DNA of 64,000 nt from Citrus sinensis (Eukaryota > Streptophyta > Magnoliopsida > Sapindales > Rutaceae). The notes beneath the pieces were generated by a model that made no database searches, had not been told where the DNA came from, and worked only from the letters and a program-made list of their open reading frames with translations. The stretch is from NCBI RefSeq assembly GCF_022201045.2, contig NC_068557.1, forward strand, positions 30,853,501 to 30,917,500, in the 5' to 3' direction. Each line of letters opens with the position of its first letter. The stretch's first letter is position 1. The position numbers and the translations under genes were made by a program. Positions 25,618 to 36,800 of this stretch are shown piece after piece.

Positions 25618-26337
25618 CTAGTTACTAGTGTTCACATAGGCCTGCACTCTTTTTGTGCCCCATATGCTCATCTGAATCTGAAGAATAGAAGTCCCCGCCA
25701 AGAAATCCACACTTTGCTTTGTGCTCAAAACGTCGAGAATTCCTTTCAGCGTCTTGAGCCTCACACAGTCTGCAGCTTTCATAACTTTCTCCAATCCGCT
25801 CAACAAACCTTTCAATGCGACCTCCACCAACCCATCAACTTCCCCATTACTGAGTCGGCTCGTTAACCTGGCCAACTCAACCATCTTCCTGTCAGCCAAT
25901 GCCACCTGTTGCCTCTCCATCTCTCTCTCAACTTTCTCCTCCTCTAGCCTTATCTTCAGTCTCAACTCCTCTATTTTCCTAAGTTGTTGCTCTGTCAACT
26001 CAGCAAGACTCCCTCCACCTGGGACCATGGTCTTCCTCAACGAGTCAACGAGTCGAAAAATGATAGAGGGTTTCCACCCAGTGACCCATGAATAAGCCAT
26101 CTCAAAGGTACTGACCCAAACTGGACAGTAAAAGACGAGCACATCTTCATGAGCTAAAGCCCACTTCACGGTGTAATATTCCTTGTAATGGGATGTCAAT
26201 TTCGAAACCAGGGCCTGTTGCTCCGCTTCACTGGAGCTCTCCTTGGAAATCCTAATGAGTTGTTGTGAATAATCATCAAGTTGACAAACCCACTTCTCGA
26301 AGAACTCTGCGAACTTCTCCTCAACTTGGTTTTTCAT
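25618..26337 (-). CDS. DOG1-like protein (DOGL4 type), DOG1 domain
   Basis: An intact, intronless 239-residue protein of the DOG1/DOG1-like family, related to the N-terminal DOG1 domain of TGA bZIP factors but without a bZIP. The family controls seed dormancy, reserve accumulation and ABA responses. Visible features: EEKFAEFFEKWVCQL (helix 1, residues 5-19), SHYKEYYTVKWALAHEDVLV (about 49-68), the WVTGWKPSIIFRLVDSLR block (about 83-100, the most conserved part), a long charged helix IEELRLKIRLEEEKVEREME (about 122-141), and a C-terminal ADCVRLKTLKGILDVL to SILQIQMSIWG segment. This combination fits At4g18650 (DOGL4) better than DOG1 itself. It lies next to the MRH1-like gene and 5' of CIPK20, the relative place of DOG1-family genes in Arabidopsis. 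RY-type motifs upstream fit seed expression. Start: first ATG of the open frame. Confidence 0.92.
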   Translation of the reverse strand: MKNQVEEKFAEFFEKWVCQLDDYSQQLIRISKESSSEAEQQALVSKLTSHYKEYYTVKWALAHEDVLVFYCPVWVSTFEMAYSWVTGWKPSIIFRLVDSLRKTMVPGGGSLAELTEQQLRKIEELRLKIRLEEEKVEREMERQQVALADRKMVELARLTSRLSNGEVDGLVEVALKGLLSGLEKVMKAADCVRLKTLKGILDVLSTKQSVDFLAGTSILQIQMSIWGTKRVQAYVNTSN

Positions 26338-26458
26338 TTTTCTTTTTTCTTCTTGGCAGCGAAGCGGAAGGGTGGTATTAATATTATTCTTATTATCCTA
26401 AAATCAAACGTAAATAAGTGGCAGCGCAGTTGGTTTGGTTGAGATCGTGAGAGATCAA

Positions 26459-26646
26459 TGCATGTAATATTATTAAGGGCGTGTTGTGTGTGTGTGTATA
26501 TCTGCATCAAGAGAGGATACAAAAGAGTGAACGAATTGAATGAATAATAAATAATAAAGGGGGGACGGCGGTCGAGTGAACAGACGTACAGATGGAAGGT
26601 GGATTTAAGGCCACGGAGAGAGACGCGAGAGAGGGTTTTGTGCATG
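26459..26646 (-). promoter_or_regulatory. Two RY-core motifs (CATGCA) upstream of the DOG1-like gene
   Basis: TGCATG at 26459-26464 and at 26641-26646 read CATGCA on the gene strand, about 122 and 304 nt upstream of its ATG. RY motifs are bound by B3 factors such as ABI3/FUS3 in seeds. The motif is short and could occur by chance; the pairing and the seed role of the family make it worth recording. Confidence 0.45.
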
Positions 26647-26649
26647 GCT

Positions 26650-28954
26650 TACGCGCAGCAGAAAGCTAGTTGTGAATGAGTGACGCTTTGCAGATGTGAG
26701 AGAGAAGGGACATGAAATGAGTGATGAGTCCATTGGTTATGGATTGCAGTTCAGCTTCGACCTTTGACTGTGTCTAGGAGTCATCGATCCACCACCTGGT
26801 ATTCTACCTTTTTCAATATACGTGTCAGCTCCGAACGCCATCTGTTTTTCTACGTGGAACATGCCTAGCCTCTACATGCTTCTCTGTTTCCTAGGGTCCC
26901 ACTCCGCTCTTACCTCCTATGTATGACTCGGTTAATTTTGGACCTTGACATGATTCCCTCCCTAGTCCCCCTATTTCTCCTCTAAAATCTTTCATTAATT
27001 AATTTGGTTTGATTTTGAGAGAAGGAAAATACTTGGTGTAGAGAAACATAAGAGAAAGACGAGAGAAATAATAAAAAAATGGATAGAGAGAGAGCGAGTG
27101 GGTAGAGAGAGAGAGAGCAAAATTCTCTCATCTTTCTCTCTCTAACACTACTCTTGAGAGAAATTAAAACTAAATTGATTTTGACCTTTTGACTTTGTCG
27201 ACAAATGACAACAAAATAAGGTATGACAAGTGAGGGAACTAACAATTTACAAATTTGTAGATCCCCGCAATTCCGTTACCTTTATCGTTGAGAGATGACG
27301 ACTCTATACTATGCATAATTCTCTATAAACATGTTTTAACTAAGAATTGTGGACATAAATGATATCATTCATCCTTATTCTAATGATCAATGCTATAATT
27401 GGGAGTAGAAGTAAAAATATTTGGGGTAAGCTTAATTAAATTGGTGAAATAATTTATAAAATAAGAAAATTGCTTTGATAGATAAAATTAGAGAGAAATT
27501 GTCAGAGATTGTACTGTTAATAAATCTATTATTTACATTTTACTCTTTTTTATACTATGTTTATTATAATTGATAACATGAGGAAAGAAAAACTATTTGT
27601 ATAGAAAATAATTAGATAATTTAAAAATCTCCGAAACAACAACTTTTTTCATTACCTTCACCTCCTCCAAATTGGAGTATAATTAAATTGATGAAAATGG
27701 GTTTTCTGATTAAATCTGCCCCAGTTCCACCGAAAGACGAAATTTACATTCCACTATCACATTTTCATTTTATGTGCATATGCCTCAAACAAGTGACGAG
27801 GGACAAGTTAAAAGATATTTCACAAAACACTTTTCTTCGTATCCTCTTCAAAGGAAACACCATCAACAACAGGTCATCATTTTATCTCCTCATTATTTCA
27901 TTCACACTTCCAGTATTATGTTTTGATAAATATAAACTCATAAAACAACTTAATTATGAACACACATATGTGTAAATTAGATATAGTGATTTAAGTTTTT
28001 TTTTTTTTTTGGTCGCTTCTTTCTTATTTTCTAATGAGCAGAAAAAGAATTCAGAAATAAGTTGAGTTTGAAGTCAAGAAAACTCAATCTGAAGTCGATT
28101 ATATCAAATACTAAATCAAGAAAATCGAAATCGAGAAAATTCAAGTACTGAACTGTATTGCATCATTGGGCCCCACGTATTAGATATTTTGTGCACATCT
28201 AAGGGTAAATTTCATCACTCCCCATTAATATAGACATTTCTCCATGTGCCCCTTATATTATTGCATGTCACCAACACGGCCCAATAATGTGATATTCATT
28301 AATTGGATAGTAAGATAACACATTCAATTTACTTGAAATTTATTGATCGTGGTTGATCAATGAAATTATAATATATATATATATATATATACATACATAT
28401 CTTTTTATCATAGAATAAAAATATTTCAAAATATGTAAAAATAAAATTTTAACACAATTTAAAATTTTAATTAAAATTCATTTCCGTAGAATCATGATCT
28501 TACAAGCCAAATTTTTCTCTTACAATCAACAAATCAAACCCTAATTTTCAAGAGCAAACGTAACGAAGTTATATATATATATATATAGGGAGGATCCTTA
28601 TCTTTTAGTGATGGTTACCAATAATAATTAAAAAAAAAGAATAAAATAAAAAAGCAAATCAAACCCTTCATCAATTTTTATTTATCTAAGTCTTACAACA
28701 ACAACAAAAGTAGAAACATTTCAACTGTGTAAAATATATAACAGCATAAATTAATGGTCGGGTGTGTGTTGATGACTTAAAATAATACTGCGGTAGGTTA
28801 ATGAATACCAATACTAATGGGAGTGCAGTCAAATTTATCCTATACTTATTATACGCCGCAAGTTCGAGCCACTATAAAAAGAGAAAAGAGGAAGTTGAAA
28901 GTTGAAATTAACCACGCTTATGTCTTTTGTGAGCACTAACCATTTGCAATTTCA
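26650..28954. other. Intergenic, no gene seen
   Basis: Contains further promoter sequence of the DOG1-like gene, GA/CT-rich runs around 27060-27140, and TA microsatellites near 28370-28390 and 28572-28586. An open frame at 27688-27975 has no recognisable domain. Confidence 0.45.
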
Positions 28955-29296
28955 ATGGCAAGTAGTCATAAACTCCGGTCACGGTGTTGCTTCAACGAAT
29001 GGATGCACGTTCAAGAGCAAGAGCTGAATGAACTCCTTCATGCCCAAACCTTAACCACGAAAACTGAAAACTCAGAAAATTTATGCATTCGACTGACTAA
29101 AAAGATCATTAAAAACTATGAAGAATATATGGAAAAACGATCCCAGTTGTTCCATGACGAAGCATCAGGTTTTTTTGCACCACGTTGGTGCAGTTCCTTG
29201 GAGAACTCATCTCACTGGATGGGAGGCTGTAGACCCTCATCGTTTATCAGGCTTCTTTACGCACAAAGTGGTTCAAAAGTTACTGTTAATAGTTAA
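28955..29296 (+). pseudogene. Truncated DOG1-type relic
   Basis: A 113-residue frame aligns in character with the first ~110 residues of DOG1-proper: FNEWMHVQEQELNELL (helix 1), a KIIKNYEEYMEKRSQLFHDE segment, then FFAPRWCSSLENSSHWMGGC followed by RPSSFIRLLYAQSGSK. The stop follows at the point where DOG1 proteins continue with about 150 more residues, and I find no matching C-terminal half (LSxLSxxQ, long charged helix, DTL-LTPxQ) in the following 3 kb. It differs clearly from the intact DOG1-like gene at 25618, so it is a separate lineage. It could be a small expressed truncated protein or an exon-1 remnant; pseudogene is the safer call. Confidence 0.75.
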
Positions 29297-29947
29297 TCAA
29301 CTTTTAACATCTAACATGCAAAACCAATGAGCATGAACAGTGACACATGCAACAATTTAAGCACATCAACAATCCATGCCACAAGGTACTGTTAATAATA
29401 ATAATAATAATAATAAATGGTCATTGATCCTACCTTTTACTTTAGTGATCATCCTCGTCTTGCATAGTATATAACATCAATGATACGAATACGGAATGGC
29501 CTCGTGACAGAACTTCAATTTCAATTTCAACTACAAAGCTTAGGGATTTGTTTACATTACCCATCAATATATATTATTATTAGCCAAAACATAAATATGT
29601 TTGTCGGCAAAAGTATATCAGTTACAGATCACGGGGGAAAAATCATGGGATTTGATTTCGATAAATCACCTGATTTTATTTTATCTCATGTCAGTCCATG
29701 ATTTGGTTCATGCAGAAGTAAAGGACAATATGCTGATTAGTTCGGTGAGAAAATTCGATCGAAGTAAGAGCACCAAATTGAATTTTCCAAACAAAAAACC
29801 TAGCCACATGCTGACATGCATGCAATTTACGAAACAATTCAGTAATAGTTGTTTAATTATGCAAATTCATATGATTTTAACTCGTGCCTTTTAGAAAAAA
29901 AAAAAAAAAGTTGTTTCTATCATTACAATTCAAAAGCGGACACTTAC
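29297..29947. other. Intergenic, flank of the DOG1 relic
   Basis: Contains a (TAA)n run near 29393-29416 and a poly(A) run at about 29894-29909. No coding continuation of the relic was found. Confidence 0.5.
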
Positions 29948-30286
29948 GCCACTTCGGCCTTGGCTGAAGTGGTGGGCTGCTGCCCTCACAAGCATTGTGA
30001 GGGCAGCGGTTTTAGCCCCCACAAAAGCATTGTGGGGGCTAAATGTTCTTTATACTTCCAAAAAAATCATTCTCCCTTGCGAAACGCGAGTGGAGTATGG
30101 ACATCCCTCTCCTGTGAGGGGTTATTTGTTTGGGCATGTACTTCATAGAATTCAATGTCATAATATAAGTCCCAATTATGTATATCTGATTGTAAATATC
30201 AGTATAATATCTCTGCTACAATAGCAGTTGTTGTAAATATCTGTGTAATGCAGTAATCTGATGATTAATCAGTATTCAAAAAAAAA
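29948..30286 (+). mobile_element. SINE-like retroposon, copy 2
   Basis: About 340 bp, flanked by a perfect 16-bp duplication AAAAGCGGACACTTAC (29932-29947 and 30287-30302) and ending in poly(A). The head repeats the organisation of copy 1: CCACTTCGGCC/GGCTGAAGTGG hairpin (29949-29972), a 13-bp perfect stem (29979-29991 with 29995-30007) and an 11-bp perfect stem (30014-30024 with 30030-30040). The B-box-like region is degraded (GGTTTTAGCCCC). Tail regions of both copies share TGATTGTAAATATCAG-like and GTAATG segments. Confidence 0.9.
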
Positions 30287-30302
30287 AAAAGCGGACACTT
30301 AC

Positions 30303-32440
30303 ATGTCTTCAAATGTATAAACTTCTGCCACCCGCCGTCACGTAAGAAGCGACACGAGAGTGAGGACATGCAAGCAATGCTAAAGAAATCTTCTATCCGC
30401 AACCTTTTCCTTTTCACGGTTGGTTGTATGGGATAAGCATAAATAATAAGGTTGATGGAAACAAATTAATCAATTAAATTATTTTAAAAATTATATTTAT
30501 TACATATTATTAATTTTATATATGTGTGTGTGTGTGTTCCGACGATAGCGTGAGTTTTAATCCACACAGCACCTCTCACTCTCAGTTCCAAACACCACCT
30601 CAGTCGGTCTAGCATTTGCGGTGACTGAACTGTAGACGTCTTCAAATGCTCGCCAGTAGAAGTTATACAGTTGAAAAGAAAAAATAATGCCCTAATGTAT
30701 AGGACTGATAGCCTGATACTTCCCTTATCGCATACAAGCTAAAAGCTTGATTTTGACAGCTCGTGCTAGCTTCCTGGGTGTTCAATATCATCCATGTTTT
30801 AAGAATTTGTCGGTACAATTCCACGGAAAAAACCAGAAAATGGATAATAATATCTGGAGCCCTAATTTGTTAGGTTTTGCAAAAATAAGGATGTAATTTT
30901 ATATTTATAAAAAAAAAAGGGTCATCAATCTCAATTGAAAAGACGTTTTCCTTTTTTTCCTTGAATTGCATTACAAACCTACAAATATTTATAGTTAGAA
31001 ATCTATTTAAATTTTTTTGGATTGATAGAATTGTCTGAATATTTAAATTAAGACTAGGTTGAATCAACTTTCAAATTATTTAGAAGAAAAAATTAATTTC
31101 ATAGTACTCAGGAGAATACTCTAATACATTCCAGTAATAAGGAAGGTAGCTAGGCACCACTGGACTTTAAGGTCAAGCTAGTTGTAAAAATAAATCTTAA
31201 GTTATATAATCTTATGTATGGACATGTTTGGTACAAAATGAACTATATCAATTTTTGAGAAAACAAAAAACTTAAAAGTCGGGATGTCATTCCCCACTGC
31301 ATCATACATGTGGGTCTATGTAGATCATATTAATTGGCATTTGGAAGAGGAAGAAAGACATTATCAACATGCATGAGTGATTCTTGTGCAATTCTCGAAG
31401 CCATACGTGGCCAGCCATGCAACATCTCATTTAAAAAGAAGATAAAGATGCCCTGCTCATCAGGTCATTCCCTTAGAGTCACTCACATTTTGCCTTAATT
31501 TTTGCCTTAATTTAGGGAGGTGCTCATGGCCCTGTTTGATTTCCTCGGGCTATAGCCACATACCAATATTATTTTCTCTTTCCAGAATTCACATCACCAA
31601 ATATGTGGCTTATATGAGCAAACATGGGTCAGTTAATCGCAAAGCACCCACCCGCATGACATGGGCAGGCCACATGCGGTCGATCACTCAGCTACAGGCC
31701 CTCGTCGTCTCTAATATCAACGTCGAAGCCCACTTAAGCATTTACATTTTTCATCTGTTTATGGAGCTTACGTGGGTTACTGTGGGATCGGTGAAGATTC
31801 CATATTCCCAATCAAACCATCGACCACATGAGCGTTGACCGAAATCTGGAGTTGCCACCTAATGAAAATATCATCTATTTATAACGCTAATAATTTCATT
31901 TATTAATAGCTTTTGTCATTGAAAGCGTCATATTCAAGATCAACATATATGCTACAATTCGTTGACAACATCATTATTACCAGCTCAAAATATGGATAGC
32001 CATCTGATTTTCTAAATAAGATCCAAAATATCAGCCAATACATATATTTATTACCATACATGGAGTGCCAGTGAGTAACGGCCAATCCTCGAGCGAAAAC
32101 ACCAACCCAACATTTCAATTACTATAATTATACTTCTTAATTTTGGGCAGATTTGGTTTTCCTCTTAGCTGAAATTATTGAAGGGGGATGTGGTTGGTTT
32201 TATAGAATAAACTTTTGTTTTGTTGCATTTTTCTCCAAGCACCAGGGATTTTTCTGGCCCTGCCGGCAGGCAAGGTTTGAGCGTCCTTTGTCCTGAATAG
32301 CCAGCCAGCCAGCACTGTGTCCCTCCATATCCTTTCCTTTCATGTAGAATAATAACAAATGACGTGATTAAATAACAATTCGAGTATTGGTGTTCTGTGT
32401 GCACATTTTTTCCATCCATTTTCTCTTGTTATAAGAGAAA
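30303..32440. promoter_or_regulatory. Upstream region of the CIPK20-like gene
   Basis: No gene seen. A TG microsatellite lies at about 30522-30537. The last 300 nt before 32441 presumably hold the promoter and leader of the kinase gene, but no convincing TATA box or motif cluster can be assigned. Confidence 0.35.
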
Positions 32441-33787
32441 ATGGAGAAGAAAGCGGGAATTTTGATGAACAAGTATGAGCTAGGGCGACTGCTTGGACAA
32501 GGGACTTTCGCCAAGGTTTACCATGGGAGAAACCTCAAAACAGGGCAAAGCGTGGCCATTAAGATTGTTGATAAGGAAAAGATCCGGCGAGTTGGTTTGA
32601 TTGATCAAATCAAGCGAGAAATCTCCGTGATGCGCCTTGTTAGGCACCCCAACATTGTTCAGCTCTACGAGGTCATGGCAAGCAAGACCAAGATCTATTT
32701 TGCCATGGAGTATGTCAGAGGCGGTGAACTCTTCAACAAAGTTGCCAAAGGGAAGCTCAGAGAAGAAGTAGCTCGAAAATATTTTCAGCAACTGGTAGAC
32801 GCTGTTGAGTTCTGTCATAGCCGTGGTGTGTATCACCGCGATCTCAAGCCAGAGAATCTGCTTCTTGATGAAAATGGTGACTTGAAAATTTCAGATTTTG
32901 GGCTGAGTGCGTTGCAAGAATCAACCAGGCAAGATGGCTTGCTTCACACGACATGTGGAACTCCAGCTTATGTTGCGCCCGAAGTTATTAACAAGAGAGG
33001 CTATGATGGAGCTAAAGCTGATATTTGGTCGTGTGGGGTTGTTCTTTTTGTTCTCTTGGCAGGTAACCTCCCATTCTATGATTCAAACTTGATGGAACTG
33101 TACAAGAAGATAACAAGGGCAGAGTTCAAGTGTCCGAATTGGTTTCCACCAGAAGTCAGGAAGCTACTTTCCAGGATTCTTGATCCCAATCCAAGCACGA
33201 GAGTGACCATGGCTAAGCTCATGGAGAATTATTGGTTTAGGAAGGGGTATAAAAAAATTGAAACCCCGGAATCCCCTCGAGGTCAAGATAGAAACAAGTT
33301 AATTAGCGACATTCATGCAGTTTTTGAGTGTGAGAGTAGTAGTTCCCGAGACACAGACCCACCAACAAATTCATGCAGAAGCCCTGTTAGGCCATCTTCG
33401 TTCAATGCCTTCGACATCATATCTCTCTCGAAAGGATTCAATTTATCAGGTTTGTTTGAAGGCGATGCCAATAGTAAACTAGAAGCAAGATTTACAACAA
33501 CGAAACCTGCCTCAGCTATCGTGTCGAAATTTGAAGAAATAGCAGTGACAGAAAGCTGTAAGTTCAACAAGAAGGATGGAACAGTGAAGTTACAGCACAA
33601 CAGGCAAGGAAGAAAAGGGCAGCTTGCAGTAGATGCTGAAATTTTTGAGGTTACGCCGGCATTTCATGTAGTGGAGTTGAAGAAAGCTGCGGGGGACACA
33701 ATGGAATATAAAGATTTCTGCAACCAAGGATTAAGGCCTTCTCTCAAGGACATTGTATGGACTTGGCAAGGAAATGATGAGCAGTAA
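32441..33787 (+). CDS. CIPK20: CBL-interacting protein kinase, CIPK20-like
   Basis: A 448-residue intronless Ser/Thr kinase (SnRK3) that is activated by calcium-loaded CBL sensors. Kinase domain about 12-266: glycine loop [13 protein letters not shown] (15-27), catalytic K41 in [13 protein letters not shown] with D134, DFG at 152-154, activation segment ending GTPAYVAPE (173-181). The regulatory half has the NAF/FISL motif [20 protein letters not shown] (about 320-340) that binds CBLs, followed by a phosphatase-interaction-type segment and the conserved end [15 protein letters not shown]. That end, and IETPESP after the kinase, match CIPK20 in particular. All catalytic residues are present, so it should be active. 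It lies next to a CIPK12/19-like gene, as At5g45820 lies next to At5g45810. The intronless structure fits the intron-poor CIPK clade. Start chosen at the first ATG. Confidence 0.95.
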   Translation: MEKKAGILMNKYELGRLLGQGTFAKVYHGRNLKTGQSVAIKIVDKEKIRRVGLIDQIKREISVMRLVRHPNIVQLYEVMASKTKIYFAMEYVRGGELFNKVAKGKLREEVARKYFQQLVDAVEFCHSRGVYHRDLKPENLLLDENGDLKISDFGLSALQESTRQDGLLHTTCGTPAYVAPEVINKRGYDGAKADIWSCGVVLFVLLAGNLPFYDSNLMELYKKITRAEFKCPNWFPPEVRKLLSRILDPNPSTRVTMAKLMENYWFRKGYKKIETPESPRGQDRNKLISDIHAVFECESSSSRDTDPPTNSCRSPVRPSSFNAFDIISLSKGFNLSGLFEGDANSKLEARFTTTKPASAIVSKFEEIAVTESCKFNKKDGTVKLQHNRQGRKGQLAVDAEIFEVTPAFHVVELKKAAGDTMEYKDFCNQGLRPSLKDIVWTWQGNDEQ

Positions 33788-33799
33788 AACACCCACGTA

Positions 33800-33847
33800 C
33801 CCTCCCCCCTCCCCTCCTAAGAGAAAAAAAGGGGGGGGGGGGGGGGG
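33800..33847 (+). repeat. C-rich tract facing a 17-G run in the CIPK20 3' UTR
   Basis: Only 12 nt after the CIPK20 stop, a CCCTCCCCCCTCCCCTCC tract (about 33800-33817) is followed after about 13 nt by 17 consecutive G (33831-33847). In RNA the two tracts could pair as a very stable hairpin, or the G run could form a quadruplex. The exact G count may be affected by sequencing. Confidence 0.85.
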
Positions 33848-36800
33848 AAGGATAGGCATTGTTTTAGGTTTTTCGTATAGTATAGGCGAAGAATATGTTT
33901 CTATGCTCTCTCTTTTGCAGCAAAATGTGCCTCTTTTACATGCTGCTAACTTTCTAGCCTTCCATATTAGTTGAAATTCTTTTCCATTTTTGAAATTCCT
34001 TTTCGCATTTTTCAATTTGGTCTTATGCGGAATCAACTACAGAGCAGGATGCAGGCATGCGAGGACCAATGATTACACATTTGAGTACAGCGTGAAGGCC
34101 TGCCAAAATGAAATGTAGGGTGTCCAGAGCTATCTCAAGCGCATTTCTGGATCCGGCCCATTGCTTACACAAAATGAAATTGTCTATCTTAAGAAGCCAA
34201 CTTCTTCTTACCTAAGTTGGTCAGTAGCGTTTAACTTTCCTTTTGAGTGTGTTATATTTATCTACAAGTGCTGAATTGGGCTTCAAGTTCTGCATATTGT
34301 ACTGTGTTTTATTTGTATTTATACTGTATTATCACATGTAATACTTAGAAACAAAAAAAAAAAAAAAATGTCTCGTCTTCAGAAAGCTTACAGTTATTAG
34401 TTACTAAAATTTGGAACATATATATAACAATTAGAGATCCCACACTTTATTAAAGAGATAAATTAAAAGATAAAAAAAAAATACATATTCCAATGCATTG
34501 TATTTTATCTTTTAGTATATTGGAGTGTGTGTCAGTGTGTGTTTTTTTTTTTAAGGGATCCCTCATTTTAATAAAGTATGAGATCTTTCGTTGGAACATT
34601 ACTCAAATATTCTATGTGAGTGAGGTTCTAATCAGAATTTCTTAACCATATTCAAGTAGAGATAAGATAAAAGGTTAAAAAAATTACATAATTCAATATA
34701 TTATGCTGCATTGGAGCTTTTTTGTATGTGTGTGTGTTTTTTTTTAATCATTTAGTTTGTCCAAACTTTAAGTCAAGATCTCTGATGAGAAAATTATTCT
34801 ATATGTATGTATAGTACAATTTGGAATTTTGCTTACACTGTTGCTAAGCCGGACAAAAGTTCATACAACCCATTGACACGACACAAACCCACACAGTAAA
34901 AATGATTGTTAGTTCAATTTTTGTTGGGTCGAGTCATTAATAGGTTAACCCATTAAAACTCATTCCATAAAGAGTTGAGTTTGGGTTTAATATCAAAAGC
35001 TCATTTTAGTCATTACCAGTTAACATTTAATATTATTAATTTCATAAAACTTATAACTTAAATGATAAAATTTTAAAGAAAAAAATTGATTTCAAATTGA
35101 CTACTTATGTAAACGATGAACCTTAAAACTCCTTCAGTATTTATTCTAAAATTTGTGACTATCATTATACATTTATATCTTCTCATATAATGCAATTCTC
35201 TTTATAATTTTATCTCCTAAGATTTTGATCAACGATATCTATTCCTAAAACTAAATAGTTAATATTTTTAACATTATTTGATGATGTTAAACATGAAGAA
35301 TATTAATATCTTTTGTTTGGTGTTATAAAAAAATTTTATTTATTTTTTACAAATTGCATTTCTTTTTAAATTTTATACAAAAGATATAAGACTAAAAATA
35401 GTAGGTTTAAGTAAATCAGTTCGAATACACGATTATGATAACGAATGAGTTCAAATTCTCATTTTTTTTAACCAATAAATTAATAGGTGAATTTAAATAC
35501 ATGTAATTTAAGACGATATGATAAGACATAACATAAAACCGCTTAAACACAACACAGGCTTAATTGTTGCACGATTCGTTAATCTTTAATTGGAAAATGC
35601 TAAGGATTCAGGATGGTCAATAGAACAGAATCAGACAAGAAAATTTTCCCCAATGAAAATCAAAGTGATTTTCGTACATCGAAATAGCTATTTCTCATCT
35701 ATTGCCTTTTCTATCTTCCATTGAATATCGTTCACCTACAGGAACGAAACTGTACAACGTGACACGTGGGATGCGGTCCGCCTTAATGCTGTGCTGCCGG
35801 CAGCAACTTAGTTGAAAATAATGCATCGATCAACCTGACCCCGCCAGTGGTCCAGCTTAACCCCACAACATCAATTAAGAGAAGAAAGCAAGAAACCAAA
35901 CTTGAAGCGAAAAGACTTGGAAAGTAGAAAAATACAAGGGCAAGGGGAAGTTGCAGCCAGTGACCTGAATCCGGTGCTTATATTTAAGCAACTAAGGCAG
36001 ATTCTCAATTTTTCCCAGATGGGTCTAGATTTTTACCTACATTTATTATTATTATTATTATCATTATTAATTTTTTTCATATAGCATTCTTTAGTGTTTC
36101 CGTTCTTGTTGTATGAGGGAGGACCATGTGCCATTTGCTTCTTTTCAACACAAATCTAAATTTAAACAACATCAAACTCTCAGCAGTTACGATTGAAAAA
36201 TGCATAACCCCATCCCTGTATTTCACATTCCCTTTCCTCATAACATGTGACATGTAAATGTGTTAATCAAAACCTGACGACAAGTCAAACATCTAAAAAA
36301 CTCATTTCATATATTCCCACATGTAAAATGTGTTAAACCACCGAGAGCAACCTATTCTCCCTCTGATTGACAAATGGATGAAACAGATGCCAGAAATACT
36401 CAAAAATTAGTAATGCAATTAACTCACAACGCTGTAAGACTGAGACTTCAGAGACGAAGATTAATCATCAAACTGGTACCCAGAATCTTTGCATCACAAA
36501 CTCATTTTTAAGATTCCAAGAATGACTTTTAATATCACCAAGTAAGGACTTCTTAACAACAGACGAGGAGTAAGCATGCTACACATGCCAAATAGAGGAT
36601 AAACTTGTGAAGAAAACTTCTTATTTCTTTTCAAGATTGTGATGCTTCAAAAATATGTGATCAAAGATTGTGATGTCTCTCGAACACATGTTTCTAACAT
36701 AAGTTTTTAATACCTTTCAAGAAAAAGAAAGGAACCAAAAAAGTAAGTCTCCAATCTATGATGGCTAATCAAATTGGCAGGCTCACATGCAGTGACCTGA

